64,000 nucleotides of DNA from Bythopirellula polymerisocia. GTDB lineage: Bacteria; Planctomycetota; Planctomycetia; Pirellulales; Lacipirellulaceae. Position numbers and translations under genes: made by a program. Where the stretch lies: the NCBI RefSeq assembly GCF_007860015.1, contig NZ_SJPS01000007.1, positions 307,855-371,854 on the forward strand. The letters are read 5' to 3'. A model generated the notes under the pieces. The model had not been told where the DNA came from and ran no database searches. It was given only the letters and a program-made list of their open reading frames with translations. Shown piece by piece: positions 8,673 to 16,810 of this stretch; position 1 is the first letter of the stretch; every line of letters begins with the position of its first letter.

Positions 8673-9053
8673 ATTGAATGTCTATTTATCACGCACGACG
8701 ATTTAGCCGAAGAATAAACCTCTGACAATCGCAGAGGATGCAAAAAGCATGCTCGTAATGACAAAACCCAGCGAGGCACCTAGCCGAAACCAAGATTCAT
8801 GGAACAGGAGGAAGCGAAGCAAACAGAGAGAATGAATGCAATGAAGAAAGAAACACTGAACTTCTCTTCGCGAATCTTCACTAATGGTTTTAGCGCTGAT
8901 TATCGTAGATTAGTGTTCCTATCGCTATCTTTTTCATTCACTCCGTTTTCTCTTTAACCTCATGTTCAATAAGTTTATGCAGGCTGAAAAGATCTGTATT
9001 GTTAGTAACCTGGAAGATCCTCTCTTGAATTAGACGGGAGGGGGAAATTTCCA

Positions 9054-10130
9054 TTACTTGGCGGGCTGATGGTGCGGGCTTTCGGCGTAGTGCCGACGCA
9101 GATAGTCGGCACCGAAATTGTTGTCTGGGGAATGCCACACCAGGTGAGCATGATTGGCGTTGTTCTGGGTATTGTCATATTCAATGACCAAGGTCGGACC
9201 GTGAATGCGAAAATAATGGCCCTTTCCCACCTCCACGCTCCCTGCCCAGCCGAAGTGCAACTTGTCGAAGTCAGCGTGCTCCAGTTCATCCAGCGTACGT
9301 TCTTTTAATTCTTCGTTGAAGTTGCCGACAATCTCTTCGAGCAGTTTGTGTAGCAGCGCTTGCTGTGCGTCGCTCATCTCCTCGGCGCTGAGCCCTTCGG
9401 GTTCGCCAAAGTTAATTTCGAGTCCGGGCAGTGCAATCACATCTCCCGGAGCTGTCTCGGCGATCATCGCCGTTGTGAGTTGTGCAGAGGTACAACTGGT
9501 GATAAGTTCACGGCCCAAATCTTCTTCGGTGCCCAACACGCGCAGCCCCGCGCGGGGTCCGTCGCGCAGCTCTGCCGGGTTCGTGCCGAAGAAGGCGGGA
9601 GTTACCGAGACAACTTGCCCCGTGACCGACGAAAAGTTGAGCGACAAATGGTGCCCTTCCACCCGCCAGCCCCACGGCTCGTCGGTACTCGGATCACCAA
9701 ACAAGGCGAACCAATATCGCTCGGGATCACGAACATTTTGGGCATTAGGGCGATTCGCTTCCAACCGACGCAGTTCTTGCTCCAAAGACATGATGGTGAG
9801 CGCCTTGAAATAACCATGGCTACTAAGCGCGATTCGCAACAAGTTGTGTGCCGCCCGGCACTGCTCCAGGTTCATGTCGTGCCAATTCACTCCTACGCGG
9901 TCCTTGGGAACAAAATGCCAACCCGTCCGCTCTGGTCCTGCAAACTCAAAGCTCGCTTGCTTCGCTAACTCTGGCCCCAAGGTAGCACGCCACGCCAATA
10001 CCGCCTGACGCATGGCATCGCTATCGACGACAACAAAAGGCTCATGGGCCTCAGAGACCATGGCATCAAAGACAATGGCACCAAAGCAGTACGATAGAAA
10101 GAAACAGCAGCTAATGACGAGGGATTTCAA
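9054..10130 (-). CDS. exported DUF3500-family protein
   Basis: I choose the TTG at 10130 because GGGAG lies 7 nt upstream and it starts a signal peptide (LKSLVISCCFFLSYCFG); the frame is open far upstream but without protein character. The mature chain matches the DUF3500 family as I know it: AWRATLGPELAKQASFEF near the N-terminus, the ERYWFALFG...GWRVEGHHLSLN core, a PAFFGTNPAE segment, and the C-terminal HFGWAGSVEVGKGHYFRIHG...LVIEYDNTQNNANHAHLVWH. The family has no established function; His-rich conserved patches (GHHLSLN, NHAHLVWH) suggest metal or ligand binding (inference). It stands alone between two repeat-rich gaps. Length is about 358 aa. Confidence 0.75.
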   Translation of the reverse strand: MKSLVISCCFFLSYCFGAIVFDAMVSEAHEPFVVVDSDAMRQAVLAWRATLGPELAKQASFEFAGPERTGWHFVPKDRVGVNWHDMNLEQCRAAHNLLRIALSSHGYFKALTIMSLEQELRRLEANRPNAQNVRDPERYWFALFGDPSTDEPWGWRVEGHHLSLNFSSVTGQVVSVTPAFFGTNPAELRDGPRAGLRVLGTEEDLGRELITSCTSAQLTTAMIAETAPGDVIALPGLEINFGEPEGLSAEEMSDAQQALLHKLLEEIVGNFNEELKERTLDELEHADFDKLHFGWAGSVEVGKGHYFRIHGPTLVIEYDNTQNNANHAHLVWHSPDNNFGADYLRRHYAESPHHQPAK

Positions 10131-10458
10131 GACAGGACTCCCGGCAGGACAAGTTGAGAAAGCTGGGTGGGGAACAGTAGTGTTGATTATCAGCAACGAA
10201 GAGCTTGAGCACAATTGGTCGGAGAGAGGCTTCAAGGCAACTCGGTGTGAACCATTTTCTGGTAAGGCCCTATATTGACTGACTATCGGGCTCACATGAG
10301 GCCAAATATATGGCCTTTTGCTTGTGCCCTTATTGTGGCTGGACTTTGTCTCGTACATCTCAAATCCAGTAAGGATAAGAGCTTTTAGCACAGCTTATGA
10401 TGAGCCATTATGTAAGGTGCAATAAGTCGTGAAAGAGGAAGAGCCACGAATACGAGGC

Positions 10459-10506
10459 AGACAAGAGGTCAGAACGATTTAGAAAAATTATTCTGACCTC
10501 TTGTCT
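10459..10506. repeat. perfect inverted repeat, 16-bp arms
   Basis: AGACAAGAGGTCAGAA (10459-10474) is inverted exactly at 10491-10506, with a 16-nt AT-rich loop. It lies about 360 bp past the amine oxidase stop and 330 bp upstream of the DUF3500 start. No T-tract follows the stem on the minus strand, so a classical terminator is not convincing; it may be a dispersed palindromic repeat. Confidence 0.7.
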
Positions 10507-10690
10507 TCAAAGACTTTGGGCATTTAGAGATAGTTGCTAGTCGCTTGTTGCTGACCGCTAGTCAGCGAAGAAGGGAGAAATCGGTGAGTGGCTAGAGGGC
10601 GTTGGGCTGTCAATATATTACTGACCGCGAACCACCAGCCACTACTTACTTAAGTTTTCATATTTACGTCGAATGTGTTGCACTGCCCAG

Positions 10691-10719
10691 CCCGGGGCCG
10701 CGGAGTGAGCCCTGGGTAC
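10691..10719. repeat. REP-like GC palindrome
   Basis: CCCGGGGC and GCCCTGGG flank a 12-bp GC-rich centre (CGCGGAGTGA). The arrangement, GC-rich inverted arms in intergenic DNA, resembles REP elements mobilised by RAYT transposases. No RAYT gene is in the window. Confidence 0.35.
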
Positions 10720-10866
10720 CGGAATTCTTCCTTCCAGGTTTCTTCTCTGAAAGAGTTGCAGAGTGCAATTGCGATTTTTCACTATGGATCGTTCGTCTTG
10801 TTCGATGAAGACTTCCGATTCCTCAGAATTCCCGTTGGCTTCCGTGCCTTCGAGTAAGTAATTCGC

Positions 10867-12906
10867 CTAGTTCCCCTCTTCCGGCACGTCGAGCGCCGGG
10901 TTCTCGGTGAAGAAGGACATTGGCACCAACTTGAATCCCACCCCCGCCGTTGGCATGATCGGCCACTCCTCCGGGCGTGGCACATGGGTGAGGCCCATCG
11001 TGTACCACACGACGAGGTCGCGGTTCTCGAGCGACTCGTCGTCCGAGGCCCATTTCGGCATCCCTTCGCTGGCAGGATTTTGATTGGGGTGCGAGCCGGA
11101 GGCGTAAATCTCCTCGGGGCGGTACGCGGTGGCCCAGAAGTGATGCTCCATAAAGGCAGCTCGTTTCCTAGCACTCCCCTCCGGGTGGACGTAGGGAACT
11201 GAATTTTCGCCGGGCACGAGCAGGTAAGAGGGGTAATGCCCAAGGGCGGTCATCACACCAGGGTTGTAGACCCGCCAGTGGCGGTGGCTATCGAGGTTGA
11301 TGTCGCGTCGCGCCCGAAGCTCGGACGTCAGTGGGGTTTTCTCCACCTGGAAACCGTTGAGTTGGGGGTTGCCCGGTCCGACAGGAAGACTGGAGACGTT
11401 TACTTCCGCGACACTGTTTTGGGGACCATCGATGTCGAAGTCGAGTCGGATGCTGAAGAAGTGCTGATGAATAGGGGCAATCACCTGGTGATCGACGAGG
11501 GTCCCGAAGCGTTCATCCCCTTCCACAGGCTTCCCCTTGGCGGCCGCAATACACGTCTGGCACGATTCCTGTGGCGCGCCCTTGGCCAGCAGGATGCCAG
11601 AAGCCTCAGCGCGAGCCTCAAGGGTGCCGTCCTGGTGGAAGATCCATTTGATGAAATAGTCATAGTTGCCCACTGTCACGGTGTAGAGGAGAACAAGGTC
11701 CCGGCGCCGACGGACGTAGTTTTGCTCGGCAACCTCGTCATAATGCTTCCACAGAATGCCGCCGTCACGCTCAAACATGGCGACCGCGTTGTGACGAAGT
11801 TCGGGAACACCGGTCTCGCCCGCCAATACGATGTCGACGAAGCGGGCGTTGTCGGGTGCATCGAGACCTTCTTGTAGCTCGTTGGACAGTCGACCGAGTC
11901 CGTACTCGCCTTCGTCAAAAGCAGCCCTCCAGTACCAATTCGGGTCCGGGTCGCCGTAAGGCACGATCATCTCGGAAATCGATGCTCGGTGCAGAATCGA
12001 GCGGAGCTTGCCGCCGTCTTCGTATCCCACGGTGTGAAGGACCAAGCCTTCCCGCGGATGCATGGCGAAGCGGAACCGCCAGTTCTGCCAGCGGACATGG
12101 TGGCCGTCGATCTCGAAACTTGGGCCCTCGGGCTGCTCGATAGTCAAAGGCTTGAGATCTGTGCGGGGCGGGCCAAGCGATGCCGCGTCGAACTCGGACG
12201 CCTTCTTCGAGATGGGGCGGACTCCAGTGTCAACAACCTGGACGACTTTGCCGAGCCCGACATCCACCACCGCCACGACCCCCTCGATGGGGCGGGCGTA
12301 GGCATTCTGGCCCTCCCCGCGATAGAAAGCGAGTGCTCTGCAGAGGCGGGCGCCGGGTTCAGCGCCTTCGGTCGGCAACACACCGGCAGCCCAAGTATCC
12401 ACGTGTACCTTCGAAACGTCGGTAATGCCCCGCTTGGCCATGGCAGCGCACCAGGTGGGGTCCGCCTTCACTATCTCTGGAACGCCATTGAACTCGTCGA
12501 CCATCACGTTCGGATGGCCACCGGGGATTTCGGTCCACGAAGTGACTGTGCTAGTGTTCAGGTCGATGACAGCCTCCGACTTCCGATTGTTCTTTCGGTC
12601 GAGGACAACGGCGAAGGCCTCGCGCTCCATCGGAGCTCCGGGTGTCCAAGCTCGCAAGGAATCCTTGGACGGCTCGCGTAGAACGAGCGTCGGAAGGAAC
12701 ATGCCATCAGCATACCGGTCCGCGGATCGCAGTGCATCGACGGCCGCTTGAATCTCAGCGTAAGTTAAAGGGTCGAGGGGATGCATCGGCGTTTGTTCTT
12801 TCCAAGTGTCGTCCGGTACCACGGCATTAGCCGACTGAGTCGGGGCGCATCCGGCCGGCAGCAGAAGGAGCAATGCTGCCAGGGCATTAGGTATCGCAAA
12901 TTTCAT
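10867..12906 (-). CDS. copper amine oxidase, lipoprotein form
   Basis: All hallmarks of a copper/TPQ amine oxidase are readable: the catalytic-base Asp331 in FDEGEYGLG, the TPQ precursor Tyr415 in TVGNYDYFIKW, copper ligands His480 and His482 (IHQHFF) and His641 (THVPRPEEWP). Spacings match the known family. The enzyme oxidises primary amines to aldehydes with release of ammonia and hydrogen peroxide. The N-terminus is a lipoprotein signal (LLLLPAGC, Cys20), so the mature protein should be membrane anchored; the usual N-terminal D1-D3 region is partly kept. A CQTC pair (about 449-452) sits in the barrel domain just after the active-site Tyr region. Base composition looks more GC-rich than neighbouring genes, which may reflect transfer. 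The gene is single, with no obvious partner dehydrogenase nearby. Confidence 0.9.
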   Translation of the reverse strand: MKFAIPNALAALLLLLPAGCAPTQSANAVVPDDTWKEQTPMHPLDPLTYAEIQAAVDALRSADRYADGMFLPTLVLREPSKDSLRAWTPGAPMEREAFAVVLDRKNNRKSEAVIDLNTSTVTSWTEIPGGHPNVMVDEFNGVPEIVKADPTWCAAMAKRGITDVSKVHVDTWAAGVLPTEGAEPGARLCRALAFYRGEGQNAYARPIEGVVAVVDVGLGKVVQVVDTGVRPISKKASEFDAASLGPPRTDLKPLTIEQPEGPSFEIDGHHVRWQNWRFRFAMHPREGLVLHTVGYEDGGKLRSILHRASISEMIVPYGDPDPNWYWRAAFDEGEYGLGRLSNELQEGLDAPDNARFVDIVLAGETGVPELRHNAVAMFERDGGILWKHYDEVAEQNYVRRRRDLVLLYTVTVGNYDYFIKWIFHQDGTLEARAEASGILLAKGAPQESCQTCIAAAKGKPVEGDERFGTLVDHQVIAPIHQHFFSIRLDFDIDGPQNSVAEVNVSSLPVGPGNPQLNGFQVEKTPLTSELRARRDINLDSHRHWRVYNPGVMTALGHYPSYLLVPGENSVPYVHPEGSARKRAAFMEHHFWATAYRPEEIYASGSHPNQNPASEGMPKWASDDESLENRDLVVWYTMGLTHVPRPEEWPIMPTAGVGFKLVPMSFFTENPALDVPEEGN

Positions 12907-13626
12907 CGTCTCGTTTCCCTTCTGGGTTCGTAGTAAGAGCGAAAAGTTAAGACAACCGGAAAATGTACAGGTAGGAGAATTCGTCTGACAGGATCCAAGC
13001 TTGCGATAAATCTCGCCAAAATTTCTGCGTTACGTCCTCGAAGTTTTTTGGGCCCTAACGGCTTGGCTGGCACTGCGCCTAGCTTTGGAAGACGGAATGA
13101 CAATCGCTTGACCGCAATACGAACGCTTGCCATTTTCGTCGGCCATTGAATCGAGTGCAGTCAGTCGCTCGCCACGGGGACAATGTAGCACTAGAGGAAA
13201 AGTAGACACCACTTTATCATCTGATGCCTTGCCGAGTAAACGCATAAGTTGTTGTAATTTAGTCCGACATGCTCGAATCCGTTCCCTGAGACGCCAACCA
13301 GGGTGCTGTTGTCGCTCGCGGTGTAATTGGCGTTTCTCTCAAGAAGGCTGCGAATCTCCGCTCGAGTCTCAAGAACTCACTGGTGTATGAACCTGCCAGC
13401 TATCAGCGGTCTTGCAGTACGTTCCTTCGCGATGGAGGGGCGAAGTAACTCAGACCGGCCGGGAGAAGGAAGTTATGAATGATGAATGATGATGGAGGGA
13501 GCGCGAAGTGGTCTGGTGAGCCGTTGGGGTTCCGGCTGGAGAAAATGCTGGATCGCCTGGGTTCGCGCTTCGCTCTGGCGTGCTCAACGCGTCGGGCGTG
13601 TCGCGGCTAACGGGGAGAGGCGGGGT
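12907..13626. other. intergenic region with degenerate zinc-ribbon fragment
   Basis: Between the amine oxidase start and the rnc stop there is only a decayed zinc-ribbon reading frame (13030-13245). Near 13475-13497 is a short run of ATGAATG/ATGATG words. The rest shows nothing recognisable. Confidence 0.5.
13030..13245 (-). pseudogene. degenerate planctomycete-type zinc-ribbon fragment
   Basis: The 71-codon frame contains LHCPRGERLTALDSMADENG then KRSYCGQAIVIPSS. It follows the pattern of a zinc ribbon often found at the N-terminus of planctomycete proteins (CPxGHxLxAPxSMAGKxGKCPxCG), but the first Cys of the second knuckle is Ser (RSYCG) and the usual His is Glu. The chain ends soon after, no ribosome site precedes the ATG, and no downstream domain is present. 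I read it as a remnant; a small functional protein is less likely. Confidence 0.4.
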
Positions 13627-14367
13627 CTATTCTTCGTCGAAGAGATTGTCGGTGGGGTAGGGGAGGGGTTTGCCGGCTAGTTCGTTGATGGCGTTGTGGG
13701 CGGCTCGTTGTTCGGATTCTTTTTTGCTGCGGCCCCAGGCGGGGGCGAATAGTTGAGACGCTACCTGGGCGGCGATCTTGAAGCACTTACTGTGATCGGG
13801 GCCTTTTTCATCGAGGAGGTTGTAGCTGGGCGTCTGGCCATGTTCGCGCTGGGCGAAGTGTTGGAGTTGCGACTTGTAGTTTCCTCGGAATTCACCTGAG
13901 ACAGTTTCTTCGATCTCGGGTGCCATGTGTTTCACCACAAACTGGTGAGCGGGTTCGATGCCTCCATCCAGATAGATCGCAGCAATTAACGACTCCAGTG
14001 CTGCCGCGACGACCGAGCGCGGGATCTCAGGATCGGCAGCCATTCCTTTGCCCAGCATGAGGAACTCTGGCAGGCCAAGCTTTTCGGCAACAATGGCGCA
14101 GGTATCCCGACTCACGACGACTGACTTGATCTTGGTCATGTCTCCTTCGAGATAGTCGGGGTACTGCTGATAGAGTTGTTCGCAGACGGCAAAGCCGAGA
14201 ATAGCGTCTCCGAGGAACTCCATGCGCTCGTTGGAGGCTAACCGATGCGAAACCCCTGAGGCATGCTGCAGTGCGGCACTGAGAAATGAGGGATCGTGAA
14301 ATTGATATCCAATACGCCGCTGGCAATCTTCCAGATCGGGTTGGAGGGTAGAGTTTTCTTCAGACAA
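13627..14367 (-). CDS. rnc: ribonuclease III
   Basis: The enzyme cleaves double-stranded RNA in rRNA processing and mRNA decay. The RNase III signature NERMEFLGDAILG is at about residues 46-58, with the second acidic cluster at ALESLIAAIYLDGG (Glu about 126). A double-stranded RNA-binding domain fills the C-terminus (YKSQLQHFAQREHGQTPSYN to SKKESEQRAAHNAINEL). I take the TTG at 14367, giving 247 aa, close to the family's 220-250. The frame stays open 40 codons further to another TTG (14487), but that stretch has no family character and there is no ATG. The gene is divergent from mgtE. Confidence 0.9.
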   Translation of the reverse strand: MSEENSTLQPDLEDCQRRIGYQFHDPSFLSAALQHASGVSHRLASNERMEFLGDAILGFAVCEQLYQQYPDYLEGDMTKIKSVVVSRDTCAIVAEKLGLPEFLMLGKGMAADPEIPRSVVAAALESLIAAIYLDGGIEPAHQFVVKHMAPEIEETVSGEFRGNYKSQLQHFAQREHGQTPSYNLLDEKGPDHSKCFKIAAQVASQLFAPAWGRSKKESEQRAAHNAINELAGKPLPYPTDNLFDEE

Positions 14368-14758
14368 CGGATTCTCAATTAGAATAGCTGGACGCAAGAA
14401 ACTTGCTTGAATTGTCCGGCTTGCGAATGGTCCTCGACAGACGGAGACAATCGGCAAGACGGGGGCAAAATGCCCGAGGGAACACAACTTGTGCGACGAA
14501 GAAATATACTTAATCGCACCTTTAGGCTAGCCAGGATAATCGAAAATGTCAATTCAAACGTTTTGGGTTAATTGTGAAGCCTGGTTAGGCTAGTAATAGT
14601 GCTCCTGCCCAGTCGGGGGAGTTGGCGTTACACTAGTTGCTCAACGTCATTCCCGCGCAGGCGGAAATCTAGGCACGAAGTCATGAATCTGGGTTCCCGC
14701 CTGCGCGGGAATGACGGTACTACCACAGCTTATTCCAAGTCAGCTTCGAGCCTCAATC
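14368..14758. other. rnc-mgtE divergent intergenic region
   Basis: It must hold the promoters of both genes. The only structure seen is the inverted repeat at 14646-14715, which ends 43 bp before the mgtE start. No magnesium-sensing leader could be recognised by eye. Confidence 0.5.
14646..14715. repeat. inverted repeat of the GTCATTCCCGCGCAGGCGG type
   Basis: GTCATTCCCGCGCAGGCGGA (14646-14665) is inverted at 14695-14715 (CCCGCCTGCGCGGGAATGAC), one base apart from perfect, around a 29-nt spacer. The sequence is like the ATTCCCGCNNNGCGGGAAT intergenic repeats known from proteobacteria such as Neisseria (dRS3 type), so it is unexpected here. It lies between the mgtE promoter area and its start, and would form a strong stem in the leader if transcribed. 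Confidence 0.75.
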
Positions 14759-16114
14759 ATGAACACGCTGTATCTGCCTGAACTCCGCGAAATGCTGGCT
14801 GCCAACGACTTGGCCGAGTTGCAGGAATTCTGTACCGCTTTGCACCCGGCCCGCACGGCTGAGTTCATGGAAGGTCTCACCCCGACGGAGGCCTGGGGGG
14901 TTTTGCGGGCTGCGGATGGTCATACCCGTGTGGAGATCTTCACTTATCTGCCCGAGGAAATGCAGATCGAGATCCTCGAGGCGGTAGAGCCTGCTGAGCT
15001 GAGCCACTTGATTGCCGACATGGCTCCTGACGACCGGGTCGACTTGATCAAGAAGGTCGATCCGACGGTAGTGGAGAAAGTGTTGAAGCTTGTGCCGACC
15101 AAAGAGCGGCGCGACATCCTGCGCTTGCGGGCCTATCCCGAGGGAACGGCGGGCGCGTTAATGACCACCGAGGTCGCCTGCCTGACAGAGAATTTAACAG
15201 TCCGCCAGGCACTCGAAGAGATCAGCCGAGAAGGGCACGAGTTTGAGACGGTCTACTACATCTACATCGTCGACGAGGAAATGCATTTGCGGGGTTTGGT
15301 ATCGGCCCGGCAATTGGTGACCCATCTGAATAAGCCGCAGATGCTGTTGTCGGACTTGATGTCTCGGGATCTGGTCACCGTGATCGCGAGCGATGAACAG
15401 GAGACCGTGGCGGAAAAGGTTGCGGACTATAATTTTCTCGCTATCCCGGTGGTTGATGGTGAGCAGCGCTTGGTAGGAATTATTACCCACGACGACGTGA
15501 TCGACGTGTTTCAGGAGGAAGCCACCAAAGACGCCTATCAGGCAGGTGCGGTGGAACCTCTCAAAGAGAGCTATCTGGCGACACCGTGGCTGCAACTCAC
15601 GCGATACCGAGTAGGTTGGCTTTCATTGCTGTTCGGCGGTGCCTTGCTGACTGCTTTGGCGATGCGTTCATACAATGAGAATGTCCAGAAATTTGCCTGG
15701 ATAGCCTGGTTCCTCCCCTTGGTAATTTCTACGGGAGGGAATTCTGGCAGCCAGTCGGCAACGCTGATGATTCGAGCTCTGACCACCAAAGAAATCACTC
15801 CGGGAGATTGGCGGAGGGTGATCTTTCGGGAACTCGTGATCGGCTTCTTACTGGGGAGTTGTCTGTCGCTGATCGGTTACCTGGTTGGCTGTTTTATGGC
15901 TCCAAGCATTACCGATGCGCTCGTGCTCCCACTGACGATCGTATTAGTAGTCACTTGCAGCACGATCGTGGGGTCTCTGTTGCCGTTGATGTTTGAGCGG
16001 CTGGGATTCGATCCTGCCTTGATGAGCACGCCGTTTATCGCTGGCATAAGCGATATCGTGGGCATCGTGCTCTATATGAACGTGGCAGGCTGGCTGCTGG
16101 ACAAAGGTATTTGA
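14759..16114 (+). CDS. mgtE: MgtE magnesium transporter
   Basis: The domains come in MgtE order. There is an N-terminal helical superfamily domain of acidic repeats (residues 1-130), two CBS domains (about 135-255, with LMTTEVACLTENLTV and LMSRDLVTVIASDEQ), a connecting helix, and five membrane helices (about 283-450). The pore helix motif is present as ISTGGNSGSQSATLMIRAL, and PFIAGISDIVGI in the last part carries the Asp that binds Mg2+. I start at the ATG at 14759 (MNTLYLPELREML); the frame extends 16 codons upstream into the repeat. The protein imports Mg2+ and closes when the cytosolic domains bind it. Its 3' end faces a small unknown gene. Confidence 0.93.
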   Translation: MNTLYLPELREMLAANDLAELQEFCTALHPARTAEFMEGLTPTEAWGVLRAADGHTRVEIFTYLPEEMQIEILEAVEPAELSHLIADMAPDDRVDLIKKVDPTVVEKVLKLVPTKERRDILRLRAYPEGTAGALMTTEVACLTENLTVRQALEEISREGHEFETVYYIYIVDEEMHLRGLVSARQLVTHLNKPQMLLSDLMSRDLVTVIASDEQETVAEKVADYNFLAIPVVDGEQRLVGIITHDDVIDVFQEEATKDAYQAGAVEPLKESYLATPWLQLTRYRVGWLSLLFGGALLTALAMRSYNENVQKFAWIAWFLPLVISTGGNSGSQSATLMIRALTTKEITPGDWRRVIFRELVIGFLLGSCLSLIGYLVGCFMAPSITDALVLPLTIVLVVTCSTIVGSLLPLMFERLGFDPALMSTPFIAGISDIVGIVLYMNVAGWLLDKGI

Positions 16115-16128
16115 CAAGCAAGGTTTTG

Positions 16129-16464
16129 CTATACGTCGAGGGCGGGTTGGCCCACGTACATTTGCAGGACCTGGCTTTGCACTTTGATTGCACGGATCAG
16201 AACCCAGATTTGGTCGCGACTGAATTGCTCGGGATCGGAACTTGCTAATTCTTCCAATTCCTCAGTCATGGCAGCGTGCTGGTCGGTAGCTGCTTGCAGC
16301 TTCAGTCCTACTTCGCTCCAAGCAGCACGCAGATTTCTCTCGTCTTGAAGCTCATCGAGCTTTTCAGATACGTTGGAAAGCAGCAGGCAGAGGCGCGCGA
16401 TATCCTGCGTTGAGGATTCCGGTTGGAGCTGCTGGATTTTACTCGCGAGTAGTTGGCAGTTCAT
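16129..16464 (-). CDS. small helical protein of unknown function
   Basis: I do not recognise a family. The 111-aa product has no signal peptide or membrane segment. It is predicted mostly helical with charged heptad-like stretches (NVSEKLDELQDERNLRAAW and AAMTEELEELASSDPEQF), so it is probably a soluble coiled-coil protein. Start is an ATG at 16464. It is convergent with mgtE, 14 nt apart, and nothing links them. Compact composition and lack of overlap with another gene support it being real. Confidence 0.55.
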   Translation of the reverse strand: MNCQLLASKIQQLQPESSTQDIARLCLLLSNVSEKLDELQDERNLRAAWSEVGLKLQAATDQHAAMTEELEELASSDPEQFSRDQIWVLIRAIKVQSQVLQMYVGQPALDV

Positions 16465-16810
16465 AGTGGTCGAGTCTCAGGTTGGTAAACAAGTTGATAC
16501 ATCGGCGACAGATCTTTGGGAAAAGATTATTCAGAGATCAGGAAGATGCCGGCTTGGCTGTTGCTCCTGGGTCGATTGCCAGTGGCATCACTAAAGTCTA
16601 GGTTACAAATTGAGTGGTGCCCGATATGATAGAACCGTCTAGCGATGCCTAGACTGAATCAGGTGTTTCCCAAATGCAACGAACCAGGAACGCCAGGAGG
16701 TGTCCAGTTTTTAGCCAGAATTAGGGTGTCGCCCGAACAGTCAGGATCGTTACGAAACGCAAGATTGATGCCAGCTGACAGTTTTAGAGCCAAGTCTTGA
16801 AGGAACCACG
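16465..16810. other. intergenic region before pdxJ
   Basis: About 350 bp with no supported gene, repeat or hairpin. It should carry the promoters of the small gene at 16129-16464 (leftward) and of pdxJ (rightward). An AAGGAAC just before the pdxJ ATG is a plausible ribosome site. Confidence 0.5.

Larger units (their letters stand above)
7670..9053. other. gene-poor repeat island
   Basis: About 1.4 kb with no convincing gene. It holds a perfect heptamer array (7681-7757), an imperfect palindrome (8142-8213), a MITE-like inverted pair (8540-8672), CTAGT-rich tracts near 8470-8500, and tails rich in phrases such as GTGCCTTCGTGCTTC near 7830. The open frames here, of up to 182 codons, have no recognisable domains and run through the repeats, so I treat them as chance. 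Confidence 0.6.
10131..10866. other. intergenic region with palindromes
   Basis: No gene is supported. It contains AGGCCA-AATATA-TGGCCT (10299-10316), a perfect 16-bp inverted repeat (10459-10506), CTAGT-rich tracts near 10525-10600 and a REP-like GC palindrome (10691-10719). It separates the DUF3500 gene from the 3' end of the amine oxidase gene. Confidence 0.55.

Noticed and set aside
11236..12681. Long plus-strand frames (213 and 230 codons) antisense to the amine oxidase
   Set aside because: The high GC of this gene leaves antisense frames open; the amine oxidase active site on the minus strand settles the coding strand.
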